Assembly (NCBI RefSeq): GCF_028372415.1
Contig: NC_092873.1
Coordinates: forward strand, 357,435,134-357,499,133
Source of the DNA: Notamacropus eugenii
Taxonomy: Eukaryota > Chordata > Mammalia > Diprotodontia > Macropodidae
DNA length: 64,000 bases
Reading direction: 5' to 3'
In this document: positions 23,649 through 37,784 of the stretch, piece after piece
Layout: every line of letters begins with the position of its first letter
How positions within the stretch are numbered: position 1 is the first letter of the stretch
Made by a program: the position numbers and the translations under genes
Notes under the pieces: model-generated
The model's input: the letters and a program-made list of their open reading frames with translations, nothing else
Told to the model about the DNA's origin: nothing
The model's database searches: none

Positions 23649-23999
23649 TCAACAACAGGATGGGTGGCAGCAGCTGGTCCCACAACAGGTGGGCCTGCAG
23701 CAGGTAGTTTCACAGCAGCATGTTCTGCAGCAAGCTGGATGACAGCACGAAGGCTGGCAGCAACTAGAGTCACAGCAGCATGGCTGGCAGCAAGGTTGGC
23801 AGCAGCTGGGCACACAGCAGGTGGGCTCGCAACAAGTTGTGCGGCAGCAAACTGTTCTGCGGCATGTAGGTTGGCAACATGAAGGCGGGCAGCAGGTGGA
23901 CGTGCAGCAAGACGGCTTACAGCAGGTTGTTCTGCAGCAGACTGTCCTGCAGCATGTTGGCTGGCAGCAGGTGGGAGCACAGCAGCAGGAGCTGACCAT
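23649..23999 (-). CDS. KRTAP: Ultra-high-sulfur KRTAP, copy 4 (Cys47Arg)
   Basis: 116 residues, 48 cysteines. It differs from copy 2 by TGC to CGC at codon 47, so QPTCCRTV becomes QPTCRRTV and one Cys-Cys pair is lost. The rest, including the HPSCC end, is identical. Copies 6 and 7 carry the same change. The TATA box is at 24080-24087. Confidence 0.93.
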   Translation of the reverse strand: MVSSCCCAPTCCQPTCCRTVCCRTTCCKPSCCTSTCCPPSCCQPTCRRTVCCRTTCCEPTCCVPSCCQPCCQPCCCDSSCCQPSCCHPACCRTCCCETTCCRPTCCGTSCCHPSCC

Positions 24000-24079
24000 G
24001 GTCTGGGGTGGGGGAGGTTTCTGTGCAGTAGCAGAGGAACGGGTTTCCAAGAGTCTGAGGACGTCTCCTCTTCTAGGTC

Positions 24080-24087
24080 TTTATATA
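24080..24087 (-). promoter_or_regulatory. TATA box of KRTAP copy 4
   Basis: TATATAAA on the coding strand, 81 bp upstream of the ATG. Confidence 0.85.
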
Positions 24088-27000
24088 CCTGTTCCACCTC
24101 ACAAGGTGAAATTGAGCCCATGCAGCAGCATCCTTCCTTGTTACTGTTTATTCCTTCGGTTCTAGAGCGTTGGACAATTATGTCGCTTCATGCTTGTTGA
24201 CTAAGTGTCACTGGGAATCTTATTAGAATAAATGCCTTAGCTGACTCCTCCCCTGCATTCATCCTGTCGTTTTCTGCAGAGACAATAGAAAATTTTTCCT
24301 CAAGGAAATTCTTAAGCATCAAGGAAGTGTCAACCAGCGCTATGCAGAGTAGTCCCTTCACGTGATCATCAGATCCTGCCAGATCGTGGGTCAGATGAAA
24401 ATTATTTCACCGTCTCTTCTTCTTCCACCCTTGCTCGGTGGCAACTTTAAATGTAACAGGAAGCATACAAGTGAGAGCTTGTGACTCTGTGTCCGTATCA
24501 CTGATTTTAGAGGTAGAAGTCCACAATAAAAATTCTACCGCGACTACCTAGCTGCTACACGACTTTGTCCTACCTATCAGACTTCCGTGAACCTTAACTG
24601 CCTTCTCCGTAACATGAGGATAATAATACCTGTCCTGGGTTGCTTTGCAGGTTCTTGGAACATCTCATGAAGCTGCTGTGAAAAATGTCGTCGGCCTCAT
24701 TTTTCTGTTTTGCGAACTGCAACTCCTCATATTGGCTCTGTGATCCTGCTCACCTCACCAGACTTCTCCATGTCGAAATACCTCTCTGACTTTTGGAAAA
24801 GTCACCACCCCGGAATTCTTAAAGTTCCTCATATTTCAGGTCACTCTCTAAATGAATTCAGAGATACGGTCCTTTCACTTGACCCTACGCTAGAATGGAA
24901 GTTTTCTGCGTTTTTCAGTTATTTCCCACCTCAGATGGTACCCAGCTTTGTGACAAACGAAACAGTGAAGCCAAAGTCCTATGCAGAAACTTGTCTCAGA
25001 AGGCATACATTCTGCTATCCTGATATTTCCCCATGTATCCCTGGTTAAGGAGGAAATACGTTTCTTTATCCGTTCTTCAGAACATCCAATGATGCTCTGC
25101 CATGTAATATGCAAAGGCATTTCCATCCTTAGTCCACCCTTTAGTCTGTGCCTTTGTTTTGCTTCAATAATTCTGAATCCCCTTCTTTTCACCCACATGC
25201 CACTTCTTCCTGGTATCCTCATCAAGCTCAAGCACCTTGGATTAACGCTTCCTCTTATTTGACTTCTCTCCGGGTCTCTGTTCTCTGTCTCTCCTTCACT
25301 TTCACTGTGTCTCTGCACAAATATGAAGAAGACACGAAGGACGATGAGTTCTCACGAGAAGAAGTGTGTCTTCCTGAAATAGCCCACGTTTTGGGAGAAT
25401 GCTAATGTTCTGAAATCACATTCAACTTTCCATCTCATTTTCAGCCTCACAACAACGCTGGCAGGAAGGTGCGATTCCATCCTCATTTCACTGAAGAGAC
25501 TCCCATACGATAAGAAACTTCCCCCGGACTCCAAAATGCACAAGTGTTTGAGGTGACATTTGAACCTCCACCTCCCTTGCTCAAGGAGCACCTACCTCCC
25601 TGGACCCTGTGCCTCACAAACCACTCACGGGACTCAAAGAACAAAGACCTGGAAGACGTCCGAGGGAAGTTTGAAAGGAAGTCAAGTCAATGAGAAGGAA
25701 GTAGGCAATTTCTGGAATACTGAAAATCTTCCACGTTCCAGAGGGTACAGGTGAAGGAAAGTGGAGAGCGTTGGGGGAAGGGGGGGGGGCAACACTTTGG
25801 AGCAGGTGAGAGAACAGGTCAGTAAGAACCAAGAACAATTGCACAACGTAGGATGCAAGTAACACTCTGCAGGTGTGTTAGTACAGGGGGATCTAATGGG
25901 GAAAAGAGCAAAATCGCAGGCCCGTGCTACCTATGTGGTTTAATAATGGCTTAGAGACTTCTGGGGAAATAATCTTTGACAACTCACGATGCCAGGAGAC
26001 ATTTCCTTCTCGCTCACAATGACCACTTGAGGCACCATCCTGGTTTCATCTCACACATGAGGCCGCATAGCTGGACAAAAGTCACAAAAACTGGCTCTAC
26101 TTCTATCCTGGATTCTCAAGTCTACTTCTACAGATGAATCTGGAAAAATCCAAGTCTCCTGAGAACTTTTCTCTCTTATCTTGAGGGATTTTGAGATAAA
26201 CAGAGCTGGAATGTTTCACAGATATATCAATCCAGTGCAGGCAGAACCAAGGCACTCTTGCATATAGCCTTCACAGATGGCCTTCTTTGAGGAGGGCCTA
26301 AGAGAGCCTCATAATTTCATTAGTGTGGGAAGCCCTTTCACGGAACTACTTCTCCCTCTGCCAAGGCAGATTGGAAACTGCTCTGCAACCAAGGCAGTGT
26401 GGTCTTAAATGTCTTCACCAGAGTCAAATGTCTGAAGAGTGAAGTTAGACAAGTCTTCCACACTTCAAAGCCAATCCTCTTAACTATGACCAGACACTGG
26501 CTCTTTAGGAGTCGTCCAGAAAGGGCTAAATGCAAGGGTGACTAGAATGCTTTGCATTTCACATACTGCACTCATGAACTCAGGCGTCTTTGCACTGGTC
26601 CCAGCTCTATGGCATCTGTCCTTCTTCTCTGGAAAGGGCTTTAGCCCAACCTGCATTGCAGCCGCAAAGTATGCCAATTCGCAAGGTGCCTACTCCCTTG
26701 GTTTTCAGCCCTTCAACGTAGGGGAAAAGTCACAAATCGGACGATAGACTACATCAGAGAGAAAGCCAGATTGGGACGCGGCAAAGAAGGTGCTGTCTCA
26801 GGAAGATGGCCTACTTTGGGGACCATTGCTTCTTCTCTGTCACCTGACCCTCACTGCTGCAGTAGAAGTACAGGCCAAGGTGCTCAAAAGTGGACTCCAT
26901 CTTCAAGGCACACAGTCGAGGCATCACAGAATGTGAATGAATGTGGAGAGGACCTTAGGGTCCTCTGAGTCATGTAAGTCATTGACGATGAACTTGCTCC

Positions 27001-27220
27001 TAATAGGACACTTTCATGACACAATTTTCCTGGCACATGGCTGCCAAGTCTCTCGATCTAATACTATCTTCAATGGGATTCTCCTACTCAGGATATCACA
27101 ACTGCTCCGAAGGGAATATAGGATCTCCCTCCCTCTTGCACTATGACCTTGTGGCGTCAATCGGTCTCACTCTCTGTGCCTCTGTGAATCTGGTGGTATT
27201 TCTCCTCCCCTCTCTTAACA

Positions 27221-27243
27221 TCTCTCTCTCTCTCCCTCCCTCC

Positions 27244-27274
<31 letters not shown>

Positions 27275-27363
27275 TCTCTCTCGCTCTCTTTCTCGCTCGC
27301 TCGCTCGCTCTCGCTCTCTCGCTCTCTCGCTCTCTCTCTCTCTCCCCCTCTCTCTCTATCTCC

Positions 27364-27416
<53 letters not shown>

Positions 27417-27433
27417 CCTCTCTCTCTCTCTCT
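27221..27433. repeat. (CT)n/(CGCT)n/(TATC)n tract, unit 4
   Basis: About 213 bp; lacks the second CTCCCTATC interruption seen in units 1-3. Confidence 0.95.
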
Positions 27434-28285
27434 AGATCTGTCTCCATCTCTTGCAGTGGATATCCTTCTCTGGCTCTCTGCCTTTCTATCTGTCTTTCTT
27501 TCTTCTCTGTCTCTGCCACTCTGATCTACCTTTTTCTGGGCACTTAATCTCTTTGACTCCCTCTGTCTCAGTCTCTCTACGGCTGTGGCTGTTGCTGTGT
27601 CTGCCCTGTCCGTCTGCCTCTGTCTCTTTCCACGTCTGTCTCTGTAAACGCCTTTCTCTCTGTACGCACATAACAAAACGCTAAGCTTATATGTGGATGT
27701 AGGAAAGAATATAAAAGCCCACATTTATGCGTCCATGAACGTTAATATGCATCCGTGTGTTGCCGTGTGTGTCTATAACACATAGGTAGATGCAGACGTG
27801 GTATATAGCTAGCTATTTCCTTGTTATCTCCACCACTACAACAGAAGCTCTTCTAGCACTGAAACCGTTGCCTTTCTTTGCATCCTCAGTGCTTATCAGA
27901 GAGCATGGCACCTCGTAAGCCTTCAGATACGGGATCATAGATGTAGACCTGGAAAACATCACAGAGGTTCCCTGGTTCTGCCCCATCGTTTTACGAATGA
28001 CTGAAAGGCAGAGGCAAATAAGTTGCCTATCTTGCCTAACATCACAAAGAAAAGAAGAGACAGGGCCAGGACGTACATGTCATTCAGCTGTGACTTGCCT
28101 ACCAGTAGCCCCGAAGGTGTATAGAGAGCCACACTAATCAATTCCTCTTAGGGGGAAAAGAATTCAATTCCTTGCTTGATTTATGCGTGATAGAAGCCTA
28201 TCTTCTGCATTATCACCACCGGCAGCGTCATCACCTCTACCTCGCAAAATTGCAGGGACAAGGAAGTTTACGCAAACGAGCAGGG

Positions 28286-28291
28286 TTTATT
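28286..28291 (-). promoter_or_regulatory. Polyadenylation signal of KRTAP copy 5
   Basis: AATAAA on the coding strand, 540 bp past the stop. Confidence 0.75.
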
Positions 28292-28830
28292 AAGAGATAA
28301 GGAAGTTACATGGGTCCTGTGACAACATCGAGAAACATTCATGGAAGGAAAAAAAGTATAAGATGGAACACAAAGACAATGACCCTCGGAAGCATCCACT
28401 TCACAAAGGAATAGCTAAATGAAACCTGAGTGCTTACAAAGAAGGGAATCTCAGGAACTAACCAAGGGGGTGCATTGGGTCAGATTAGGACCAGAAAAGG
28501 AGAACTTCCTCTCTGTTGTTCATGCATGAGGACCAGATGGAAGGACAGTCACGGGAAGCTAGAGCCTTGTCGATCGGGAACAAGAAAATGGAGGTCATTC
28601 TCCTCTGCAGCCAAGGGACATGGAGCTGGTAGTTTACCCACAAAGGTGTCAGCACAGGTGAGAGAACGCGGAACGGATGGTACTACACTTCAGAGAGTCT
28701 AAGATTTTCCCGGAGCAAGATGCGAGAGGGAACACTGGTCAGCAAGGGAGGGGTTGAGAGCAAAAGCCTGGAGTAGGAAGATGGGCGGCCCGCTGAGCAC
28801 AATCACTGCACATTCTGGAGAGCAAGTTGA

Positions 28831-29181
28831 TCAACAACAGGATGGGTGGCAGCAGCTGGTCCCACAACAGGTGGGCCTGCAGCAGGTAGTTTCACAGCAG
28901 CATGTTCTGCAGCAAGCTGGATGACAGCACGAAGGCTGGCAGCAACTAGAGTCACAGCAGCATGGCTGGCAGCAAGGTTGGCAGCAGCTGGGCACACAGC
29001 AGGTGGGCTCGCAACAAGTTGTGCGGCAGCAAACTGTTCTGCAGCATGTAGGTTGGCAACATGAAGGCGGGCAGCAGGTGGACGTGCAGCAAGACGGCTT
29101 ACAGCAGGTTGTTCTGCAGCAGACTGTCCTGCAGCATGTTGGCTGGCAGCAGGTGGGAGCACAGCAGCAGGAGCTGACCAT
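28831..29181 (-). CDS. KRTAP: Ultra-high-sulfur KRTAP, copy 5
   Basis: The 116-residue, 49-cysteine protein is identical to copy 2. It keeps Cys47 although it lies between the Arg47 copies 4 and 6. Its TATA box is at 29262-29269. Confidence 0.93.
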   Translation of the reverse strand: MVSSCCCAPTCCQPTCCRTVCCRTTCCKPSCCTSTCCPPSCCQPTCCRTVCCRTTCCEPTCCVPSCCQPCCQPCCCDSSCCQPSCCHPACCRTCCCETTCCRPTCCGTSCCHPSCC

Positions 29182-29261
29182 GGTCTGGGGTGGGGGAGGT
29201 TTCTGTGCAGTAGCAGAGGAACGGGTTTCCAAGAGTCTGAGGACGTCTCCTCTTCTAGGTC

Positions 29262-29269
29262 TTTATATA
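29262..29269 (-). promoter_or_regulatory. TATA box of KRTAP copy 5
   Basis: TATATAAA on the coding strand, 81 bp upstream of the ATG. Confidence 0.85.
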
Positions 29270-32200
29270 CCTGTTCCACCTCACAAGGTGAAATTGAGCC
29301 CATGCAGCAGCATCCTTCCTTGTTACTGTTTATTCCTTCGGTTCTAGAGCGTTGGACAATTATGTCGCTTCATGCTTGTTGACTAAGTGTCACTGGGAAT
29401 CTTATTAGAATAAATGCCTTAGCTGACTCCTCCCCTGCATTCATCCTGTCGTTTTCTGCAGAGACAATAGAAAATTTTTCCTCAAGGAAATTCTTAAGCA
29501 TCAAGGAAGTGTCAACCAGCGCTATGCAGAGTAGTCCCTTCACGTGATCATCAGATCCTGCCAGATCGTGGGTCAGATGAAAATTATTTCACCGTCTCTT
29601 CTTCTTCCACCCTTGCTCGGTGGCAACTTTAAATGTAACAGGAAGCATACAAGTGAGAGCTTGTGACTCTGTGTCCGTATCACTGATTTTAGAGGTAGAA
29701 GTCCACGATAAAAATTCTACCGCGACTACCTAGCTGCTACACGACTTTGTCCTACCTATCAGACTTCCGTGAACCTTAACTGCCTTCTCCGTAACATGAG
29801 GATAATAATACCTGTCCTGGGTTGCTTTGCAGGTTCTTGGAACATCTCATGAAGCTGCTGTGAAAAATGTCGTCGGCCTCATTTTTCTGTTTTGCGAACT
29901 GCAACTCCTCATATTGGCTCTGTGATCCTGCTCACCTCACCAGACTTCTCCATGTCGAAATACCTCTCTGACTTTTGGAAAAGTCACCACCCCGGAATTC
30001 TTAAAGTTCCTCATATTTCAGGTCACTCTCTAAATGAATTCAGAGATACGGTCCTTTCACTTGACCCTACGCTAGAATGGAAGTTTTCTGCGTTTTTCAG
30101 TTATTTCCCACCTCAGATGGTACCCAGCTTTGTGACAAACGAAACAGTGAAGCCAAAGTCCTATGCAGAAACTTGTCTCAGAAGGCATACATTCTGCTAT
30201 CCTGATATTTCCCCATGTATCCCTGGTTAAGGAGGAAATACGTTTCTTTATCCGTTCTTCAGAACATCCAATGATGCTCTGCCATGTAATATGCAAAGGC
30301 ATTTCCATCCTTAGTCCACCCTTTAGTCTGTGCCTTTGTTTTGCTTCAATAATTCTGAATCCCCTTCTTTTCACCCACATGCCACTTCTTCCTGGTATCC
30401 TCATCAAGCTCAAGCACCTTGGATTAACGCTTCCTCTTATTTGACTTCTCTCCGTGTCTCTGTTCTCTGTCTCTCCTTCACTTTCACTGTGTCTCTGGAC
30501 AAATATGAAGAAGACACGAAGGACGATGAGTTCTCACGAGAAGAAGTGTGTCTTCCTGAAATAGCCCACGTTTTGGGAGAATGCTAATGTTCTGAAATCA
30601 CATTCAACTTTCCATCTCATTTTCAGCCTCACAACAACGCTGGCAGGAAGGTGCGATTCCATCCTCATTTCACTGAAGAGACTCCCATACGATAAGAAAC
30701 TTCCCCCGGACTCCAAAATGCACAAGTGTTTGAGGTGACATTTGAACCTCCACCTCCCTTGCTCAAGGAGCACCTACCTCCCTGGACCCTGTGCCTCACA
30801 AACCACTCACGGGACTCAAAGAACAAAGACCTGGAAGACGTCCGAGGGAAGTTTGAAAGGAAGTCAAGTCAATGAGAAGGAAGTAGGCAATTTCTGGAAT
30901 ACTGAAAATCTTCCACGTTCCAGAGGGTACAGGTGAAGGAAAGTGGAGAGCGTTGGGGGGGGGGGGGGCGCAACACTTTGGAGCAGGTGAGAGAACAGGT
31001 CAGTAAGAACCAAGAACAATTGCACAACGTAGGATGCAAGTAACACTCTGCAGGTGTGTTAGTACAGGGGGATCTAATGGGGAAAAGAGCAAAATCGCAG
31101 GCCCGTGCTACCTATGTGGTTTAATAATGGCTTAGAGACTTCTGGGGAAATAATCTTTGACAACTCACGATGCCAGGAGACATTTCCTTCTCGCTCACAA
31201 TGACCACTTGAGGCACCATCCTGGTTTCATCTCACACATGAGGCCGCATAGCTGGACAAAAGTCACAAAAACTGGCTCTACTTCTATCCTGGATTCTCAA
31301 GTCTACTTCTACAGATGAATCTGGAAAAATCCAAGTCTCCTGAGAACTTTTCTCTCTTATCTTGAGGGATTTTGAGATAAACAGAGCTGGAATGTTTCAC
31401 AGATATATCAATCCAGTGCAGGCAGAACCAAGGCACTCTTGCATATAGCCTTCACAGATGGCCTTCTTTGAGGAGGGCCTAAGAGAGCCTCATAATTTCA
31501 TTAGTGTGGGAAGCCCTTTGACGGAACTACTTCTCCCTCTGCCAAGGCAGATTGGAAACTGCTCTGCAACCAAGGCAGTGTGGTCTTAAATGTCTTCACC
31601 AGAGTCAAATGTCTGAAGAGTGAAGTTAGACAAGTCTTCCACACTTCAAAGCCAATCCTCTTAACTATGACCAGACACTGGCTCTTTAGGAGTCGTCCAG
31701 AAAGGGCTAAATGCAAGGGTGACTAGAATGCTTTGCATTTCACATACTGCACTCATGAACTCAGGCGTCTTTGCACTGGTCCCAGCTCTATGGCATCTGT
31801 CCTTCTTCTCTGGAAAGGGCTTTAGCCCAACATGCATTGCAGCCGCAAAGTATGCCAATTCGCAAGGTGCCTACTCCCTTGGTTTTCAGCCCTTCAACGT
31901 AGGGGAAAAGTCACAAATCGGACGATAGACTACATCAGAGAGAAAGCCAGATTGGGACGCGGCAAAGAAGGTGCTGTCTCAGGAAGATGGCCTACTTTGG
32001 GGACCATTGCTTCTTCTCTGTCACCTGACCCTCACTGCTGCAGTAGAAGTACAGGCCAAGGTGCTCAAAAGTGGACTCCATCTTCAAGGCACACAGTCGA
32101 GGCATCACAGAATGTGAATGAATGTGGAGAGGACCTTAGGGTCCTCTGAGTCATGTAAGTCATTGACGATGAACTTGCTCCTAATAGGACACTTTCATGA

Positions 32201-32401
32201 CACAATTTTCCTGGCACATGGCTGCCAAGTCTCTCGATCTAATACTATCTTCAATGGGATTCTCCTACTCAGGATATCACAACTGCTCCGAAGGGAATAT
32301 AGGATCTCCCTCTCTCTTGCACTATGACCTTGTGGCGTCAATCGGTCTCACTCTCTGTGCCTCTGTGAATCTGGTGGTATTTCTCCTCCCCTCTCTTAAC
32401 A

Positions 32402-32424
32402 TCTTTCTCTCTCTCCCTCCCTCC

Positions 32425-32455
<31 letters not shown>

Positions 32456-32556
32456 TCTCTCTCGCTCTCTCTCTCACTCGCTCGCTCGCTCTCGCTCTCT
32501 CGCTCTCTCGCTCTCTCTCTCTCTCCCCCTCTCTCTCTATCTCCCTATCTATCTCC

Positions 32557-32601
<45 letters not shown>

Positions 32602-32618
32602 CCTCTCTCTCTCTCTCT
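32402..32618. repeat. (CT)n/(CGCT)n/(TATC)n tract, unit 5
   Basis: About 217 bp; private substitutions such as CTCACTCGCTCG in the CGCT part. Confidence 0.95.
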
Positions 32619-33471
32619 AGATCTGTCTCCATCTCTTGCAGTGGATATCCTTCTCTGGCTCTCTGCCTTTCTATCTGTCTTTCTTTCTTCTCTGTCTCTG
32701 CCACTCTGCATCTACCTTTTTCTGGGCACTTAATCTCTTTGACTCCCTCTGTCTCAGTCTCTCTACGGCTGTGGCTGTTGCTGTGTCTGCCCTGTCCGTC
32801 TGCCTCTGTCTCTTTCCACGTCTGTCTCTGTAAACGCCTTTCTCTCTGTACGCACATAACAAAACGCTAAGCTTATATGTGGATGTAGGAAAGAATATAA
32901 AAGCCCACATTTATGCGTCCATGAACGTTAATATGCATCCGTGTGTTGCCGTGTGTGTCTATAACACATAGGTAGATGCAGACGTGGTATATAGCTAGCT
33001 ATTTCCTTGTTATCTCCACCACTACAACAGAAGCTCTTCTAGCACTGAAACCGTTGCCTTTCTTTGCATCCTCAGTGCTTATCAGAGAGCATGGCACCTC
33101 GTAAGCCTTCAGATACGGGATCATAGATGTAGACCTGGAAAACATCACAGAGGTTCCCTGGTTCTGCCCCATCGTTTTACGAATGACTGAAAGGCAGAGG
33201 CAAATAAGTTGCCTATCTTGCCTAACATCACAAAGAAAAGAAGAGACAGGGCCAGGACGTACATGTCATTCAGCTGTGACTTGCCTACCAGTAGCCCCGA
33301 AGGTGTATAGAGAGCCACACTAATCAATTCCTCTTAGGGGGAAAAGAATTCAATTCCTTGCTTGATTTATGCGTGATAGAAGCCTATCTTCTGCATTATC
33401 ACCACCGGCAGCGTCATCACCTCTACCTCGCAAAATTGCAGGGACAAGGAAGTTTACGCAAACGAGCAGGG

Positions 33472-33477
33472 TTTATT
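33472..33477 (-). promoter_or_regulatory. Polyadenylation signal of KRTAP copy 6
   Basis: AATAAA on the coding strand, 540 bp past the stop. Confidence 0.75.
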
Positions 33478-34016
33478 AAGAGATAAGGAAGTTACATGGG
33501 TCCTGTGACAACATCGAGAAACATTCATGGAAGGAAAAAAAGTATAAGATGGAACACAAAGACAATGACCCTCGGAAGCATCCACTTCACAAAGGAATAG
33601 CTAAATGAAACCTGAGTGCTTACAAAGAAGGGAATCTCAGGAACTAACCAAGGGGGTGCATTGGGTCAGATTAGGACCAGAAAAGGAGAACTTCCTCTCT
33701 GTTGTTCATGCATGAGGACCAGATGGAAGGACAGTCACGGGAAGCTAGAGCCTTGTCGATCGGGAACAAGAAAATGGAGGTCATTCTCCTCTGCAGCCAA
33801 GGGACATGGAGCTGGTAGTTTACCCACAAAGGTGTCAGCACAGGTGAGAGAACGCGGAACGGATGGTACTACACTTCAGAGAGTCTAAGATTTTCCCGGA
33901 GCAAGATGCGAGAGGGAACACTGGTCAGCAAGGGAGGGGTTGAGAGCAAAAGCCTGGAGTAGGAAGATGGGCGGCCCGCTGAGCACAATCACTGCACATT
34001 CTGGAGAGCAAGTTGA

Positions 34017-34367
34017 TCAACAACAGGATGGGTGGCAGCAGCTGGTCCCACAACAGGTGGGCCTGCAGCAGGTAGTTTCACAGCAGCATGTTCTGCAGCA
34101 AGCTGGATGACAGCACGAAGGCTGGCAGCAACTAGAGTCACAGCAGCATGGCTGGCAGCAAGGTTGGCAGCAGCTGGGCACACAGCAGGTGGGCTCGCAA
34201 CAAGTTGTGCGGCAGCAAACTGTTCTGCGGCATGTAGGTTGGCAACATGAAGGCGGGCAGCAGGTGGACGTGCAGCAAGACGGCTTACAGCAGGTTGTTC
34301 TGCAGCAGACTGTCCTGCAGCATGTTGGCTGGCAGCAGGTGGGAGCACAGCAGCAGGAGCTGACCAT
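34017..34367 (-). CDS. KRTAP: Ultra-high-sulfur KRTAP, copy 6 (Cys47Arg)
   Basis: 116 residues, 48 cysteines; the protein is identical to copy 4 with Arg47. Its TATA box is at 34448-34455. The reading frame is intact. Confidence 0.93.
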   Translation of the reverse strand: MVSSCCCAPTCCQPTCCRTVCCRTTCCKPSCCTSTCCPPSCCQPTCRRTVCCRTTCCEPTCCVPSCCQPCCQPCCCDSSCCQPSCCHPACCRTCCCETTCCRPTCCGTSCCHPSCC

Positions 34368-34447
34368 GGTCTGGGGTGGGGGAGGTTTCTGTGCAGTAGC
34401 AGAGGAACGGGTTTCCAAGAGTCTGAGGACGTCTCCTCTTCTAGGTC

Positions 34448-34455
34448 TTTATATA
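34448..34455 (-). promoter_or_regulatory. TATA box of KRTAP copy 6
   Basis: TATATAAA on the coding strand, 81 bp upstream of the ATG. Confidence 0.85.
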
Positions 34456-37400
34456 CCTGTTCCACCTCACAAGGTGAAATTGAGCCCATGCAGCAGCATC
34501 CTTCCTTGTTACTGTTTATTCCTTCGGTTCTAGAGCGTTGGACAATTATGTCGCTTCATGCTTGTTGACTAAGTGTCACTGGGAATCTTATTAGAATAAA
34601 TGCCTTAGCTGACTCCTCCCCTGCATTCATCCTGTCGTTTTCTGCAGAGACAATAGAAAATTTTTCCTCAAGGAAATTCTTAAGCATCAAGGAAGTGTCA
34701 ACCAGCGCTATGCAGAGTAGTCCCTTCACGTGATCATCAGATCCTGCCAGATCGTGGGTCAGATGAAAATTATTTCACCGTCTCTTCTTCTTCCACCCTT
34801 GCTCGGTGGCAACTTTAAATGTAACAGGAAGCATACAAGTGAGAGCTTGTGACTCTGTGTCCGTATCACTGATTTTAGAGGTAGAAGTCCACGATAAAAA
34901 TTCTACCGCGACTACCTAGCTGCTACACGACTTTGTCCTACCTATCAGACTTCCGTGAACCTTAACTGCCTTCTCCGTAACATGAGGATAATAATACCTG
35001 TCCTGGGTTGCTTTGCAGGTTCTTGGAACATCTCATGAAGCTGCTGTGAAAAATGTCGTCGGCCTCATTTTTCTGTTTTGCGAACTGCAACTCCTCATAT
35101 TGGCTCTGTGATCCTGCTCACCTCACCAGACTTCTCCATGTCGAAATACCTCTCTGACTTTTGGAAAAGTCACCACCCCGGAATTCTTAAAGTTCCTCAT
35201 ATTTCAGGTCACTCTCTAAATGAATTCAGAGATACGGTCCTTTCACTTGACCCTACGCTAGAATGGAAGTTTTCTGCGTTTTTCAGTTATTTCCCACCTC
35301 AGATGGTACCCAGCTTTGTGACAAACGAAACAGTGAAGCCAAAGTCCTATGCAGAAACTTGTCTCAGAAGGCATACATTCTGCTATCCTGATATTTCCCC
35401 ATGTATCCCTGGTTAAGGAGGAAATACGTTTCTTTATCCGTTCTTCAGAACATCCAATGATGCTCTGCCATGTAATATGCAAAGGCATTTCCATCCTTAG
35501 TCCACCCTTTAGTCTGTGCCTTTGTTTTGCTTCAATAATTCTGAATCCCCTTCTTTTCACCCACATGCCACTTCTTCCTGGTATCCTCATCAAGCTCAAG
35601 CACCTTGGATTAACGCTTCCTCTTATTTGACTTCTCTCCGGGTCTCTGTTCTCTGTCTCTCCTTCACTTTCACTGTGTCTCTGCACAAATATGAAGAAGA
35701 CACGAAGGACGATGAGTTCTCACGAGAAGAAGTGTGTCTTCCTGAAATAGCCCACGTTTTGGGAGAATGCTAATGTTCTGAAATCACATTCAACTTTCCA
35801 TCTCATTTTCAGCCTCACAACAACGCTGGCAGGAAGGTGCGATTCCATCCTCATTTCACTGAAGAGACTCCCATACGATAAGAAACTTCCCCCGGACTCC
35901 AAAATGCACAAGTGTTTGAGGTGACATTTGAACCTCCACCTCCCTTGCTCAAGGAGCACCTACCTCCCTGGACCCTGTGCCTCACAAACCACTCACGGGA
36001 CTCAAAGAACAAAGACCTGGAAGACGTCCGAGGGAAGTTTGAAAGGAAGTCAAGTCAATGAGAAGGAAGTAGGCAATTTCTGGAATACTGAAAATCTTCC
36101 ACGTTCCAGAGGGTACAGGTGAAGGAAAGTGGAGAGCGTTGGGGGAAGGGGGGGGGGGGCAACACTTTGGAGCAGGTGAGAGAACAGGTCAGTAAGAACC
36201 AAGAACAATTGCACAACGTAGGATGCAAGTAACACTCTGCAGGTGTGTTAGTACAGGGGGATCTAATGGGGAAAAGAGCAAAATCGCAGGCCCGTGCTAC
36301 CTATGTGGTTTAATAATGGCTTAGAGACTTCTGGGGAAATAATCTTTGACAACTCACGATGCCAGGAGACATTTCCTTCTCGCTCACAATGACCACTTGA
36401 GGCACCATCCTGGTTTCATCTCACACATGAGGCCGCATAGCTGGACAAAAGTCACAAAAACTGGCTCTACTTCTATCCTGGATTCTCAAGTCTACTTCTA
36501 CAGATGAATCTGGAAAAATCCAAGTCTCCTGAGAACTTTTCTCTCTTATCTTGAGGGATTTTGAGATAAACAGAGCTGGAATGTTTCACAGATATATCAA
36601 TCCAGTGCAGGCAGAACCAAGGCACTCTTGCATATAGCCTTCACAGATGGCCTTCTTTGAGGAGGGCCTAAGAGAGCCTCATAATTTCATTAGTGTGGGA
36701 AGCCCTTTGACGGAACTACTTCTCCCTCTGCCAAGGCAGATTGGAAACTGCTCTGCAACCAAGGCAGTGTGGTCTTAAATGTCTTCACCAGAGTCAAATG
36801 TCTGAAGAGTGAAGTTAGACAAGTCTTCCACACTTCAAAGCCAATCCTCTTAACTATGACCAGACACTGGCTCTTTAGGAGTCGTCCAGAAAGGGCTAAA
36901 TGCAAGGGTGACTAGAATGCTTTGCATTTCACATACTGCACTCATGAACTCAGGCGTCTTTGCACTGGTCCCAGCTCTATGGCATCTGTCCTTCTTCTCT
37001 GGAAAGGGCTTTAGCCCAACCTGCATTGCAGCCGCAAAGTATGCCAATTCGCAAGGTGCCTACTCCCTTGGTTTTCAGCCCTTCAACGTAGGGGAAAAGT
37101 CACAAATCGGACGATAGACTACATCAGAGAGAAAGCCAGATTGGGACGCGGCAAAGAAGGTGCTGTCTCAGGAAGATGGCCTACTTTGGGGACCATTGCT
37201 TCTTCTCTGTCACCTGACCCTCACTGCTGCAGTAGAAGTACAGGCCAAGGTGCTCAAAAGTGGACTCCATCTTCAAGGCACACAGTCGAGGCATCACAGA
37301 ATGTGAATGAATGTGGAGAGGACCTTAGGGTCCTCTGAGTCATGTAAGTCATTGACGATGAACTTGCTCCTAATAGGACACTTTCATGACACAATTTTCC

Positions 37401-37590
37401 TGGCACATGTCTGCCAAGTCTCTCGATCTAATACTATCTTCAATGGGATTCTCCTACTCAGGATATCACAACTGCTCTGAAGGGAATATAGGATCTCCCT
37501 CCCTCTTGCACTATGACCTTGTGGCGTCAATCGGTCTCACTCTCTGTGCCTCTGTGAATCTGGTGGTATTTCTCCTCCCCTCTCTTAACA

Positions 37591-37594
37591 TCTC

Positions 37595-37668
<74 letters not shown>

Positions 37669-37712
37669 CTTCTCTCGCTCTCTCCCTATCTATCTATCTT
37701 TCTATCTATCTT

Positions 37713-37764
<52 letters not shown>

Positions 37765-37784
37765 ATCTTTCCCTCTCTCTCTCT
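37591..37784. repeat. (CT)n/(TATC)n tract, unit 6, variant haplotype
   Basis: About 194 bp. The CGCT part is absent, the CT run is long and pure, the TATC array contains TTTC interruptions and ends TCTAATCTTTCC. This structure is shared only with unit 7. Confidence 0.95.

Larger units (their letters stand above)
23649..28830 (-). repeat. Array unit 4
   Basis: 5182 bp. B=G, C=C, D=C, F=C; 10 G. A private 1-bp deletion turns CTCTGCATCTACC into CTCTGATCTACC near 27522. Confidence 0.9.
28831..34016 (-). repeat. Array unit 5
   Basis: 5186 bp. B=T, C=G, D=G, F=T. The poly-G tract has lost its AA interruption and is 14 uninterrupted G. A private C-to-A change gives CATGCATTGC near 31831. Confidence 0.9.
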
